Shown: one piece after another, positions 30,601-40,116 of the stretch
Layout of the letters: each line of letters begins with the position of its first letter
Numbering within the stretch: the stretch's first letter is position 1
Assembly (NCBI GenBank): GCA_029959555.1
Contig: JASCPI010000022.1
Span: 1-64,000 of the forward strand
From: Lysobacteraceae bacterium PS02065
Lineage (GTDB): Bacteria > Pseudomonadota > Gammaproteobacteria > Xanthomonadales > Rhodanobacteraceae
DNA: 64,000 nucleotides
Direction: 5' to 3'
Position numbers and translations under genes: made by a program
Notes under the pieces: generated by a model
Database searches by the model: none
The model's input: the letters and a program-made list of their open reading frames with translations, nothing else
What the model was told of the DNA's origin: nothing

Positions 30601-32706
30601 TCATGCGGTCCTGCCCAGGGCTGCGGCGACGAGCCGTGCCTCGAGGCGTTCACGCCAGCCACGTGGCGTCGCGAGCCCCATGCGCGCGAGCGCGGCCGGC
30701 TCATCCGGAACGCGAGCCGACAACGCACCGGCGAGCTTCAGCCAGCCTCCCGGACCTTTCGAATGCAGGCGCAGCCACTGCAACGCGGCGAGCAGGCGCA
30801 GCTCGAGCGCATCGAAATCGCTGCCGAACGGATACGCCGGTAGCAACCCGCGTCGGCGTGCGTCGGCCAGGCGTCCGGCCAGCGACGACGGGGTATTGGC
30901 GCGCCAGCCTTCCGGCACACGGAAATCCGTCGGCAACTTGCCGGCCGCGACGGCTTCGGCGACGAGGCCGTCGATGAAACGCGCATCGCAGATCGCGAGC
31001 ATCGCCTCGATGCAGTCGCGGTCGCTGCGCCCGCGCAGGTCGGCGACGCCGTACTCGGTGACGAACACGTCGCGCAGGTGGCGCGGGATCGTCAACTGTC
31101 CACCCGCCCAGCGCAGGTTCGACGTCGTGCGGCCGTCGACCTCGCGGGTCGCGCGCAGCATGAGGACCGAGCAGGCGCCGTCGAGCTCGTGGGCCATCGC
31201 GACGAAGTTGTACTGCCCGCCGACGCCGCTGACCACGCGACCATCGTCGAGCGTGTCCGAGACGGCCGCCCCGAGCAGGTTGGCCATCATGCAGGTGTTG
31301 AAAAAGCGTGCGTCGCGGCGCTGCACGGCGGCCAGCGCCTCGTGCCCGCGACGCAGCCGGTTGATGTGCGAGATGCGGCCCATCGCGAGGCCCTCGTGGT
31401 CCTCGCCGTCGAGCGCGCCGAGCCAGGCGTACAGCTCGGCCGAGCCGAGATAGAACGCGCCTTGCAGGTAGCGCCCGCCGCGCAGGCGTCGCCCACGGAT
31501 CGCGCGGTCGAAGGCTTCGCGCTGCGCGGCGTCGCCGAGATCGACGCGCTCGTCGTGCCCCTCGGGCCACAGGCCCAGCGCATCGAGCCGCGCCATGGCC
31601 AAGCGGTCGGGCCGCTGCGGCATCACGCCGGCCTCCACGAGTCGCTGGGTGTCGCCTTCGCGCATCACCGTGCCGATGACGCCCGCGTCGAGCGCGCGCT
31701 GCAGCGCGAGGTCGTCGAACACGAGGCGGCGCAGGATGCCGGCGCGACGCAGGTGCATGAAGCCGTCCATGACCATCTCGCTCGAGCCGTACAGGCCGAG
31801 CTGGAACGGCGCGACGCCACCGTGGTGGCCGATGTGCGCCGGCGTCGGCCCGCCGAGGCCGGCGATCAGGCGCAGGTAGTCGGCGTTGCGCGCGTGGCGC
31901 AGGCGAAGGCCTTCGACGAGCGCGTCGGACAGCGCGCCGATGCCGATCTGCAAGGTGCCGCCGTCGCGCACGAGCGTGCTCGCATGCAGGCCGATCGCAT
32001 ATTCCGCATCGTCGACGTCCTCGCGCGGCAGCGCGAACAGCGGCTGGTCGTGCCCGGGTTCGTCGAGCAGCAGGTCGAACAGGTCGCCACCGACTTCGGC
32101 GTCGCCACCGAGGAACGGCAGGCCCCGGTGCACGACACCGACGACGAGCGGCCGTTCGCCGCCGGCCTTCGCGATCGCATCGAGCAGATCGAGCGTGACA
32201 TCGGGATTGCTGCTGAGGCTGTAGCGCGCCGCGTCGCCCTCGCCGCGCTGCGCGACGAGCTGCACGATGGCGTGGATGCCCGCGCCGGCGAGATCGCGCG
32301 CGACGAACGTGTAGTTGAGGCTTGCGTAGTCGGCCTGCGCGCGACGGGTGCGCAGCATCGCGCCGGACTGGAAGTAGAATTCCTGCACGCGGATGTTCGG
32401 CGGCAACGTGCCTGCGCGCATCGCGGCCACGTAGTCGAGATCGGGATAGTCGGCACCGAAATGGCGCGCGAGGAACGGCCCGGCAAAACGCTTCTCGAGA
32501 CCGGCCGACGGTCGCGGCACCGACAGCGACAACGCCGTGCACAGGGTCAGGCTCCTCGAGGCATCGTCGGCGACCCGCCGGGTGATCGCGTTGAGCAGCC
32601 GGTTCGGCTTGCCGAGCCCGAGCGGCGCGGCGAGGACGAGGTCACGCCCACCGCGCGCGAGCACGCGCTCGACGCAGGTGGCGAGGTCGCCGCTCCGTTC
32701 GCCCAT
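30601..32706 (-). CDS. acetyl-CoA hydrolase/transferase family protein
   Basis: A 701-aa member of the ACH1/4-hydroxybutyrate CoA-transferase family, which moves CoA between short acyl groups. The C-terminal half has the family core (VVSGVGGQYNFVAMAHELDG, then SNLRWAGGQLTIPRHLRDVF and VTEYGVADLRGRSD). It is longer than typical enzymes (about 430-500 aa) because of an N-terminal extension (GRDLVLAAPLGLGKPNRLLN) and extra C-terminal residues. GGGGGA precedes the ATG at 32706. It is divergent from the electron-transfer cluster across 111 bp, so it may share control and feed acetate or CoA metabolism, which is inference. Confidence 0.85.
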   Translation of the reverse strand: MGERSGDLATCVERVLARGGRDLVLAAPLGLGKPNRLLNAITRRVADDASRSLTLCTALSLSVPRPSAGLEKRFAGPFLARHFGADYPDLDYVAAMRAGTLPPNIRVQEFYFQSGAMLRTRRAQADYASLNYTFVARDLAGAGIHAIVQLVAQRGEGDAARYSLSSNPDVTLDLLDAIAKAGGERPLVVGVVHRGLPFLGGDAEVGGDLFDLLLDEPGHDQPLFALPREDVDDAEYAIGLHASTLVRDGGTLQIGIGALSDALVEGLRLRHARNADYLRLIAGLGGPTPAHIGHHGGVAPFQLGLYGSSEMVMDGFMHLRRAGILRRLVFDDLALQRALDAGVIGTVMREGDTQRLVEAGVMPQRPDRLAMARLDALGLWPEGHDERVDLGDAAQREAFDRAIRGRRLRGGRYLQGAFYLGSAELYAWLGALDGEDHEGLAMGRISHINRLRRGHEALAAVQRRDARFFNTCMMANLLGAAVSDTLDDGRVVSGVGGQYNFVAMAHELDGACSVLMLRATREVDGRTTSNLRWAGGQLTIPRHLRDVFVTEYGVADLRGRSDRDCIEAMLAICDARFIDGLVAEAVAAGKLPTDFRVPEGWRANTPSSLAGRLADARRRGLLPAYPFGSDFDALELRLLAALQWLRLHSKGPGGWLKLAGALSARVPDEPAALARMGLATPRGWRERLEARLVAAALGRTA

Positions 32707-32817
32707 CTCGTGTCCCCCGATCCTGTCCGCCGATGAACCTACCCGCCCCGGCCTGAACGCCACCGCGCGCGCCGGCACGCTTTGGGGCATGATCCGCCGA
32801 AGGGGCGGAGGCAGCGC

Positions 32818-35226
32818 ATGGGCGAGCGTTTCACGATCGCGATCGTCGGGTCCGGGCCGGGCGGGCTGTCCGCGGCCGCGCGCGCGGCCGAGCGTGGCAC
32901 GTCGCACGTGCTGCTCGAGGCCGAGCCGCACCTGTCCAACACGATCTACCGCTACCAGAAGGGCAAGTACGTGATGGACGAGCCGGCGATCCTGCCGCTG
33001 CGCTCGCCGATCCCGTTCGCGGCGGGCCTGCGCGAGACCATCCTCGGCGCGTGGGACGACGCCACCGCCAGGCTCAAGGTCAACGTCCGCCATGGCCACG
33101 AGGTCAGCGCGATCCAGCGCCGCCCCGACGGCGTCTTCGACATCAGGTGCGGCAACGGTGCGACGTTCGAGGCCGACGCGGTCGTGCTCGGCATCGGCCT
33201 GCAGGGCAACCTGCGCAAGCTCGGCGTCGCCGGCGAGGACCTGCCGTTCGTGCAGTACCAGCTCGACGATCCCGACGCCTACGAGGGCGAGACGATCGTC
33301 GTGGTCGGCGCGGGCGACGCCGCGATCGAGAACGCCATCGCGCTGGCGAAACAGAACAACGTCGTCATCGTCAACCGCAAGGACGAGTTCGCGCGCGCCA
33401 AGAAGGGCAACGAACAGGGCATCCTCAAGGCGATCGAGGACGGTCTCATCGAGTGCTACTACAACGCCGCGCCCGAGCGCGTCGAGGCGCTCAGCGCCGG
33501 GCGCAAGCCGGGGCGCATGATCCTCACCACCGAGAAGGGACGCGCGCAGATCCTCGTCGACCGCGTCATCGCACGCCTCGGCGCGACCGCGCCACGTGGC
33601 TTCGTCGAGGCCTGCGGCGTCACGTTCCCGAGCAAGGATCCGGCCTCGGTGCCTGCGATCAGCGCGCAATACGAATCGAACGTGCCGAAGCTCTACATCG
33701 TCGGCGCACTCGGCGGCTACCCGCTCATCAAGCAGGCGATGAACCAGGGCTACGAGGTCGTCGAGACGATCTGCGGCGACGTCGTCGAGCCGGCCGATGC
33801 GCCGCTGCTCAAGGCCAAGTTCGCGAGCCTGCAGGGCTTCGCCTCGCTCGAGCAGGCGCTCGGCCAGATCCAGCGCAGCGTGCCGGTGCTCTCGCACATC
33901 ACGCCTCTGCAGATGCGCGAGTTCATGCTCGACTCGGACATCCGCACGCCGGCCGACGGCGAGGTGATCTTCACGCGCAACGACTACACGAACAGCTTCT
34001 ACTCGATCGTCGAGGGCGAGGCCCGCGTCGCGATCGAGGGCCAGGCCGCGCCGGTGGTACTGCGGCGTGGCGAGTTCTTCGGCGAGATGAGCCTGATCTC
34101 GGGACGCCGCCGTTCGGCGACCGTCACCGCCGGCCCCAACTGCGTGCTCGTCGAGACGCCCCGGCGCTCGATGAACCGCCTGATCGCCTCGGTCGAGGCG
34201 GTCAAGCGCGAGATCGACCGCGTCTTCATCGTGCGCGCGATCCAGTCGCGCTTCGCGCCCGAGGCCAGCGTCGCGCAACTCGCCGAAATGGCCGAAGGCG
34301 CGACGCTCAAGCGCTACAAGGCCGGCGACATCGTGTTCCAGGAGGGCGAGGTCGGCGACTGCCTGCACCTCGTGCGGGTCGGCTCGCTGACCATCTCGCG
34401 CAACATCGGCGGCCGCGACGTGGTGCTGACCTACGTCGCGGCGGGCAACTACGTCGGCGAGATGGCGCTGATGGGCGAATCGCGGCGCTCGGCCAGCGCG
34501 CGCGCGGCGATCGCAACCGAGACGATCCGCCTCGACGGCGACGCGTTCAAGCGCCTGCTCAACAGGATCCCCGTGCTCAAGCTGCGCCTGCAGAAGGAGT
34601 ACAAGGACCGCACCGCCGCGAACCTCGCCATGCAGGCGCTGCCCGGGGGCGGCGACATCATCTCGTTCCTCATGGCGCAGGGCGCCGGCGAGGCGACCGA
34701 CATCCTGCTCATCGACGAGTCGCTGTGCGTGCGCTGCGACAACTGCGAGAAGGCCTGCGCCGAAACCCACGGCGGCACCTCGCGACTCGACCGCGAGGCC
34801 GGGCCGACCTACGCCGACGTGCACGTGCCGACCTCGTGCCGGCATTGCGAACATCCGCACTGCATGAAGGACTGCCCGCCCGACGCGCTGCGCCGCGCAC
34901 CGAACGGCGAGGTGTTCATCGCCGACAACTGCATCGGCTGCGGCAACTGCGAGCGCAACTGCCCGTACGGCGTGATCCACATGGCCAGCAAGCCGCCGAA
35001 GAAGCCGGGCCTGCTGCAGTGGCTGCTGCTCGGCCGCGGCCCCGGTCCCGGCGAGGCGCCGTACGATCCCGCCGTGAAGAAGGACGGCCAGGCCAAGAAG
35101 GCCGTCAAGTGCGACATGTGCAAGGACCAGGCAGGCGGCGCCGCCTGCGTGCGTGCCTGCCCGACCGGTGCGGCGATCCGCATCAGCCCCGAGGAATTCC
35201 CGGCCTATGCGCAGTCGCGTCGCTGA
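32818..35226 (+). CDS. FAD/NAD(P) oxidoreductase fused to two cNMP-binding domains and a four-cluster ferredoxin
   Basis: An 802-aa multidomain redox protein, apparently cytoplasmic. Residues 1-330 are a thioredoxin-reductase-like flavoprotein: FTIAIVGSGPGGLSAAARAA binds FAD, TIVVVGAGDAAIENAIALA binds NAD(P), and YIVGALGGYPLIKQAMNQGY closes the fold. Two cyclic-nucleotide-binding barrels follow (about 360-480 and 490-610), each with the phosphate-cassette pattern (FFGEMSLISGRRRSATV; YVGEMALMGESRRSASA). The C-terminal 160 residues carry 16 cysteines in CVRCDNCEKAC, CRHCEHPHCMKDC, CIGCGNCERNC and CDMC...CVRAC, enough for four [4Fe-4S] clusters as in HybA/DmsB. GGAGG precedes the ATG at 32818. 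It heads the six-gene cluster and would deliver NAD(P)H electrons to it. Confidence 0.88.
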   Translation: MGERFTIAIVGSGPGGLSAAARAAERGTSHVLLEAEPHLSNTIYRYQKGKYVMDEPAILPLRSPIPFAAGLRETILGAWDDATARLKVNVRHGHEVSAIQRRPDGVFDIRCGNGATFEADAVVLGIGLQGNLRKLGVAGEDLPFVQYQLDDPDAYEGETIVVVGAGDAAIENAIALAKQNNVVIVNRKDEFARAKKGNEQGILKAIEDGLIECYYNAAPERVEALSAGRKPGRMILTTEKGRAQILVDRVIARLGATAPRGFVEACGVTFPSKDPASVPAISAQYESNVPKLYIVGALGGYPLIKQAMNQGYEVVETICGDVVEPADAPLLKAKFASLQGFASLEQALGQIQRSVPVLSHITPLQMREFMLDSDIRTPADGEVIFTRNDYTNSFYSIVEGEARVAIEGQAAPVVLRRGEFFGEMSLISGRRRSATVTAGPNCVLVETPRRSMNRLIASVEAVKREIDRVFIVRAIQSRFAPEASVAQLAEMAEGATLKRYKAGDIVFQEGEVGDCLHLVRVGSLTISRNIGGRDVVLTYVAAGNYVGEMALMGESRRSASARAAIATETIRLDGDAFKRLLNRIPVLKLRLQKEYKDRTAANLAMQALPGGGDIISFLMAQGAGEATDILLIDESLCVRCDNCEKACAETHGGTSRLDREAGPTYADVHVPTSCRHCEHPHCMKDCPPDALRRAPNGEVFIADNCIGCGNCERNCPYGVIHMASKPPKKPGLLQWLLLGRGPGPGEAPYDPAVKKDGQAKKAVKCDMCKDQAGGAACVRACPTGAAIRISPEEFPAYAQSRR

Positions 35227-35366
35227 GCCGAGCGACCGCACCGTGACGCGCGACGCGACCTCGCGGCGTCGGCGCGCCGTGCACGGGCTCGCACGCGGAG
35301 GCGCGCCACCGCGCTGACGGCTTTTCGTTCCTCCCGCCACGTCGCCATCGCGCCACGGAGCCACGA

Positions 35367-36272
35367 GTGCACGCTTCCTTCCTCACCCACGCACGTTCGC
35401 GTTACCTCTGGATCGCGCTCGCCCTGTGCGTGGCGTCGATCACCGCGTACGTCTGGCACGACCCCGGCATCGCGCCGAACGGCGGGACCTGGCTGGGCTA
35501 CACCCTCGGCACGATCGGCGCGCTGCTGATCGTCTGGCTCATGCTGTTCGGCGTGCGCAAGCGCAGCTACGCGAGCACGCTCGGCAGCACGCTCGGATGG
35601 CTGTCCGCGCACGTCTACCTCGGCACCGCGCTGATCCTGATCGCGCTGCTGCACTCGGGCTTCCAGTTCGGCTGGAATCTGCACACGCTCGCGCTCGTGC
35701 TCATGCTCGCGGTGATCTTCAGCGGCTTCTTCGGCGTCTACGCCTACCTGCGCTACCCGACACTCATGACGCGCAACCGCGACAGCGCGACACGCGACGC
35801 GATGCTCGAGGAAGTCGCCGAGATCGACCAGAACGCACTCGCGCTGGCCGACGGCATCGCGCCCGAGATCCACGCCGTCGTGCTGCGCTCGATCCAGAAC
35901 ACGCGCCTCGGCGGCGGCGTGTGGACACAGCTGCGCGCGCGCGACGGATCCGACCTCGCGATCGCCAAGGTGCGCCAGGCGATCGCCGAACGCGCCACGC
36001 AGTCCGGCGGCGCGGGCAAGCCGCTGCAGGCCGGCCAGACCCTCGTCGCGATGGTCGACTTCCTCGCCGGCCAGACCGACGATCGCCAGACCGAGGCGCT
36101 GCGCAAGCTCATCGACATGCTCTCGCGCAAACGTGCACTCGCCACGCGCGTCGCGCGCGACATCCAGTACCAGGCCGTCATGGAGATCTGGCTCTACGTG
36201 CACGTGCCGCTGTCGTTCTCGCTGCTGGCCGCGCTGCTCGGCCACATCGTCGTCGTGTTCTTCTACTGGTGA
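35367..36272 (+). CDS. membrane protein with b-type heme ligand pattern
   Basis: A 301-aa protein with helices near 13-30, 43-63, 80-100, 104-127 and 272-300, and a cytoplasmic or periplasmic loop of about 140 residues between the fourth and last. H82 and H96 in helix 3 and H279 and H293 in the last helix are each 14 residues apart, the spacing seen when two histidine pairs hold stacked b hemes. It is therefore a candidate quinone- or ferredoxin-linked cytochrome b, although I cannot name a family. The start is GTG at 35367 after ACGGAG. The genes on both sides encode an iron-sulfur flavoprotein and a decaheme cytochrome, so transmembrane electron transfer is the likely job. Confidence 0.7.
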   Translation: MHASFLTHARSRYLWIALALCVASITAYVWHDPGIAPNGGTWLGYTLGTIGALLIVWLMLFGVRKRSYASTLGSTLGWLSAHVYLGTALILIALLHSGFQFGWNLHTLALVLMLAVIFSGFFGVYAYLRYPTLMTRNRDSATRDAMLEEVAEIDQNALALADGIAPEIHAVVLRSIQNTRLGGGVWTQLRARDGSDLAIAKVRQAIAERATQSGGAGKPLQAGQTLVAMVDFLAGQTDDRQTEALRKLIDMLSRKRALATRVARDIQYQAVMEIWLYVHVPLSFSLLAALLGHIVVVFFYW

Positions 36273-36327
36273 GCGCCGTGCACGCCGACCTGCCCGCCCA
36301 CCACCCTGCCCCCGTGGAGCCGACGCG

Positions 36328-38010
36328 ATGCGCTGGCTGATCCGCCGCGTCCTGCGCAAGGGCAAGGGCTCGGTCTCCTACGAGGAGGACATCCACTACG
36401 GCGAGGTGCTGACGATCGGCCGCGCCTCGGACCAGGCGATCTTCCTGCCCGACCTGCGCGCCGCGTTGCGGCACGCGAGCGTGACACCGACCGGCAGCGG
36501 CCAGTACCGCGTCGAGTCGCTGATCATCGCGGGCATCCGCGTCGACGGCCAGATCACCTACGCGACGACGGTCGGCGCCGGCGCGACGATCGAGATCGGC
36601 ACGACGCGCATCACCCTGCTCGAGGCGCGCCAGGACTACGACGCCGCGGTGGAGGTCGCGCCGCTCGACCGCAGCGAGCAGGCCGCGGCCAGTGCGCGCC
36701 GCGCCAAGCCGACCAGCCTTTCGCAGACCTGGCTCGCCAAGCGCTGGCCGTCGTGGATCGGTTTCCTCGCCGTGCTCGTGTTCGGCCTGCTGCTGCCGAT
36801 GGCCTCGCACGTCGCCGCGCCGCTCGACAAGGTCCTGCGCGCGGCACCGCTGCCGAGCCTCGCCTCGTGGAGCAGCGGCGAGCTCGATGCCGCGCACCAT
36901 TTCTTCGGCCAGGACTGCCGCAGCTGCCACGAGAACGCGTTCCTCATGGTGCGCGACACCGCGTGCACGCGCTGCCACGCCGGCACGCCCGCGCACGCCG
37001 ATCCGGCGCGCTTCAACGTGCCCGAGCTCGGCGACGCACGCTGCGCGACCTGCCACAAGGACCACAACGGCACGCGCGGCATGATCGACCGCGACCAGCG
37101 CCTGTGCGCCGACTGCCACGCCGACCTGTCCGTGCGCACGCAGAAGGCCAGCAGCCTGCCCGACATCCGCGATTTCGGCCGCGACCACCCGCAGTTCCAC
37201 GTCAACCTGCCCGCCTGGGGCAACGATGGGACGTTCACGCCGAAGGTCACGCCGTGGAACGCGACGCTCAAGGAGAACTCGGGCCTCAAGTTCGACCACG
37301 CCGTGCACCTGAAGGCCGACGGCCTCAACACACCGAAGGGCCGCAAGACGCTCACCTGCGCGAGCTGCCACACGCCCGAGCCCGGCGGCGCGGCGATGAA
37401 GCCGATCGCGTTCGAGACGATGTGCCGCGAGTGCCACGCGCTCGGCTTCGACACGCTCGCGCCGGATCGTCAGGTGCCGCATGCGAACGTCGGCGCGGTC
37501 GTCTACACGCTCGACGAGTTCTATGCGCGGCGCGCGCTCGAAGGCGGTTACGAGGATGCGCGCGCACCGACCATCGTGCGCGAACGCCGCCGCCCCGGCT
37601 CGCCGCCGCTGTCACGCCAGGAGCAGGTCGAAGCGCTCGCCTGGGCGCGCGACCGCGCCCGCGAGGCCGCGCGCACGCTGTTCACCGGCAAGGCCTGCGT
37701 GACCTGCCACAGCATCGCACCGCCGTCGGGACCTGAAGGCGACTGGCGCATCGCGCCGGTACGTGTCGCCGGCGCCTGGTACACGGGCGCGGGCTTCACG
37801 CATGCGCGCCACACGACGATGGCTTGCGCCGACTGCCACGCCGGCGCCGAGCGCTCGAAGGCCTCCAACGACCTGCTGATCCCGGGCATCGAGAACTGCC
37901 GCCAGTGCCACGCCGGCGGCGAGGCGCCCGACGGCAAGCTCGCGAGCACCTGCATCGCGTGTCACCGCTACCACCAGTCCGACATGCTGACCCTCGACCG
38001 GCGCCGATAG
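36328..38010 (+). CDS. FHA domain fused to a membrane-anchored decaheme cytochrome c
   Basis: A 560-aa fusion. Residues 15-100 form a forkhead-associated fold (YGEVLTIGRASDQAIFL with R32; LRHASV with H49; IRVDGQ). A46 replaces the usual Ser of SxxH and D73 the usual Asn, so phosphothreonine binding may be altered. One helix at 141-160 (WIGFLAVLVFGLLLPMA) anchors it. The periplasmic part has ten CxxCH motifs beginning at C197, C213, C239, C260, C344, C366, C457, C500, C524 and C542, enough for ten c hemes. Orientation follows: FHA in the cytoplasm, hemes outside. GGAG precedes the ATG. It probably relays electrons from the b-type protein toward the outer membrane. Confidence 0.88.
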   Translation: MRWLIRRVLRKGKGSVSYEEDIHYGEVLTIGRASDQAIFLPDLRAALRHASVTPTGSGQYRVESLIIAGIRVDGQITYATTVGAGATIEIGTTRITLLEARQDYDAAVEVAPLDRSEQAAASARRAKPTSLSQTWLAKRWPSWIGFLAVLVFGLLLPMASHVAAPLDKVLRAAPLPSLASWSSGELDAAHHFFGQDCRSCHENAFLMVRDTACTRCHAGTPAHADPARFNVPELGDARCATCHKDHNGTRGMIDRDQRLCADCHADLSVRTQKASSLPDIRDFGRDHPQFHVNLPAWGNDGTFTPKVTPWNATLKENSGLKFDHAVHLKADGLNTPKGRKTLTCASCHTPEPGGAAMKPIAFETMCRECHALGFDTLAPDRQVPHANVGAVVYTLDEFYARRALEGGYEDARAPTIVRERRRPGSPPLSRQEQVEALAWARDRAREAARTLFTGKACVTCHSIAPPSGPEGDWRIAPVRVAGAWYTGAGFTHARHTTMACADCHAGAERSKASNDLLIPGIENCRQCHAGGEAPDGKLASTCIACHRYHQSDMLTLDRRR

Positions 38011-38091
38011 GCGGCCGTGTCGGGGCTGAGCTATGATCGCCGCGCCAGGGGTTACCGACTTGCCAGCTGTTTGCTAGCGACGGGAGGTACG

Positions 38092-40116
38092 ATGGGGATC
38101 GTCAGGTTCGGCACGCTCGTGCTGGGCGTTTCGCTGCTGGCCGCTTGCGGCGGCGGCAGCAATACGGTCGGCGATGGCGGAACCTCGCCAGGCCCCGATC
38201 CGGGCCCGGGCGGCGATTCGGGCTGCACGGGCTCCTGCGCCAACGCGAACTCGTTCCTGACCCCCGACGACCTGCGCACGATCATCGCCCAGGCCGTCGC
38301 CGAAGCCTCCGCGCAGAACACCCCGGCCACGATCACGATCGTCGACCGCGTCGGCAACGTGCTGGCCACCTACCGCATGACCGGTGCGCGCCGCACCCAG
38401 CGCGTCGACTCGCAGCGCGGCGTGGACGGCGGCCTCGAAGGCCTCGAGATCCCGAGCGAACTCACCGCCATCGCCAAGGCGATCACCTCGGTGTACTTCT
38501 CGTCCGAAGGCAACGCGTTCACCTCGCGCACGGCCGGCCAGGTCGCGCAGGAACACTTCAATCCCGGCGACATCACCGCGCCTTCGGGCCCACTGTTCGG
38601 CGTGCAGTTCTCGCAGCTGCCGTGCTCGGACATCAGCGCGCGCTTCGACGGCGTCGGCCCGAGCGCGGGTCCGCACCGTTCGCCGATCGGCATCGCCGCC
38701 GATCCGGGCGGCGTGCCGCTGTACAAGGCTGGCGTGCCGGTCGGCGCGATCGGCGTGTCGGCCGACGAGATCTACGGCGTCGACACGTTCGCGGGCGACG
38801 TCGACCGCAACCTCGACGAGTACATCGCGCTCGCGGGCACGTTCGGCTTCGCCGCGCCGACCGACCGCCGCGCCGACCGCATCACGGCCGGCGGCCTGTC
38901 GCTGCGTTTCACCGACGTGGAGTTCAACCAGCTCGCACGCAACCCGGCCAGCGCGCCGGCGTTCGCGACGCTCGGACCCGGCGTCGGCGAGGTGTTCGCG
39001 ATCCCGGGCTTCTTCAGCGGCACGATCTCGCGTGGCCTCGCGTTCGGCCAGGTCGAGTCGGGCATCCGTCCCGATCCGGTCAACTTCCCGGGCCTCGACG
39101 CGTTCGTCGTCGACGACGGCACCGGCACGAACCGCTTCCCGCCGCGTGCGGGCACCGAGGCGACCGGTGCACTGACCGCGAACGAAGTGCTCGTGCTCAT
39201 GCGCGAGTCGCTCGCGGTCGCCAACCGCACGCGCGCGCAGGTGCGCAAGCCGCTCGGCTCGCCGGCCGGCGAGACCATCGTCGTGGTCGATTCGAATGGC
39301 GTCGTGCTCGGCATCGTGCGCTCGCGCGATGCGCTCGTCGACGCGGTCGACGTGACCACGCAGAAGGCGCGCACGGCAGCCTTCTTCTCGGGCGGCTTCG
39401 CCGCAGCCGACCTCGACGGCGTCGCGCCGGTCGCGCTGTTCGACGGCGCGCTCGACCTCGCAGGCGGCCGCCTCGCACTGACCACCGCGACCACGCGCGA
39501 CCCGTTCGCCTACGTGACCGCGCTGCGCGCGTTCGTGCCCGCGAACAACGCGCTCGCCGACGGTGCGGTGGCCTACTCGACGCGTGCGATCGGCAACCTG
39601 TCGCGGCCGTTCTATCCCGATGGCGTGCAAGGCCGACCGCCAGGACCGCTGAGCCTGCCGATCGCGCAGTGGAGCGTATTCAACACGGGCCTCGAGCTCG
39701 ACCTCGACTACACGCAGGCCGCGCTGTTCCTCGCGTTCTACCTGCAGCAGCTCGGTCTCGCCGTGAGCGTGGACGGCACCGACCTGCCAGCGCTCGGCGA
39801 AGCGCCGCGCAACTGCACGGGCATCGACCGCCTGCCCAACGGCATCACGCTGTTCGGCGGCGGCGTGCCGATCTACCGCAACGGCGCGCTGGTCGGCGCG
39901 ATCGGCGCCTCGGGCGACGGCACCGACCAGAGTGACCTCGTCGCGTTCCTCGGCCTGCACAACGCGGGCGTGTCGCTCGGCACCGGCGTCGGCAACGCGC
40001 CGACCACGATGCGCGCGGATCGCCTGTCGCCGCAGGGCGCACGCCTGCTGTACGTGCAATGCCCGCAATCACCGTTCATCGGGTCCAACGAGCAATACGT
40101 CTGCGAGGGCAAGTGA
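38092..40116 (+). CDS. lipoprotein with two GlcG/HbpS-like modules
   Basis: A 674-aa lipoprotein: lipobox LLAAC with C19, followed by a Gly/Pro/Ser linker. Two repeats of the GlcG/HbpS (heme-binding, formerly DUF336) fold are visible. The first is LTPDDLRTIIAQAVAEAS...ATITIVDRVGNVLATYRM...GVPLYKAGVPVGAIGVS; the second is LTANEVLVLMRESLAVAN...ETIVVVDSNGVVLGIVRS...GVPIYRNGALVGAIGASGDG. The family stores or senses heme or related small molecules. GGGAGG precedes the ATG at 38092. The stop codon shares bases with the next start (TGATG), so it is coupled to the barrel gene. Probably attached to the outer membrane; a heme-supply or electron-transfer partner role is inferred. Confidence 0.8.
   Translation: MGIVRFGTLVLGVSLLAACGGGSNTVGDGGTSPGPDPGPGGDSGCTGSCANANSFLTPDDLRTIIAQAVAEASAQNTPATITIVDRVGNVLATYRMTGARRTQRVDSQRGVDGGLEGLEIPSELTAIAKAITSVYFSSEGNAFTSRTAGQVAQEHFNPGDITAPSGPLFGVQFSQLPCSDISARFDGVGPSAGPHRSPIGIAADPGGVPLYKAGVPVGAIGVSADEIYGVDTFAGDVDRNLDEYIALAGTFGFAAPTDRRADRITAGGLSLRFTDVEFNQLARNPASAPAFATLGPGVGEVFAIPGFFSGTISRGLAFGQVESGIRPDPVNFPGLDAFVVDDGTGTNRFPPRAGTEATGALTANEVLVLMRESLAVANRTRAQVRKPLGSPAGETIVVVDSNGVVLGIVRSRDALVDAVDVTTQKARTAAFFSGGFAAADLDGVAPVALFDGALDLAGGRLALTTATTRDPFAYVTALRAFVPANNALADGAVAYSTRAIGNLSRPFYPDGVQGRPPGPLSLPIAQWSVFNTGLELDLDYTQAALFLAFYLQQLGLAVSVDGTDLPALGEAPRNCTGIDRLPNGITLFGGGVPIYRNGALVGAIGASGDGTDQSDLVAFLGLHNAGVSLGTGVGNAPTTMRADRLSPQGARLLYVQCPQSPFIGSNEQYVCEGK

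Noticed and set aside
30601..35364. Very long open frame (about 1590 codons) on the minus strand running across the flavoprotein gene
   Set aside because: Only its left part is the acetyl-CoA hydrolase family gene. The rest is antisense to a clear coding region and has Arg/Ala/His-rich content typical of high-GC shadow frames.
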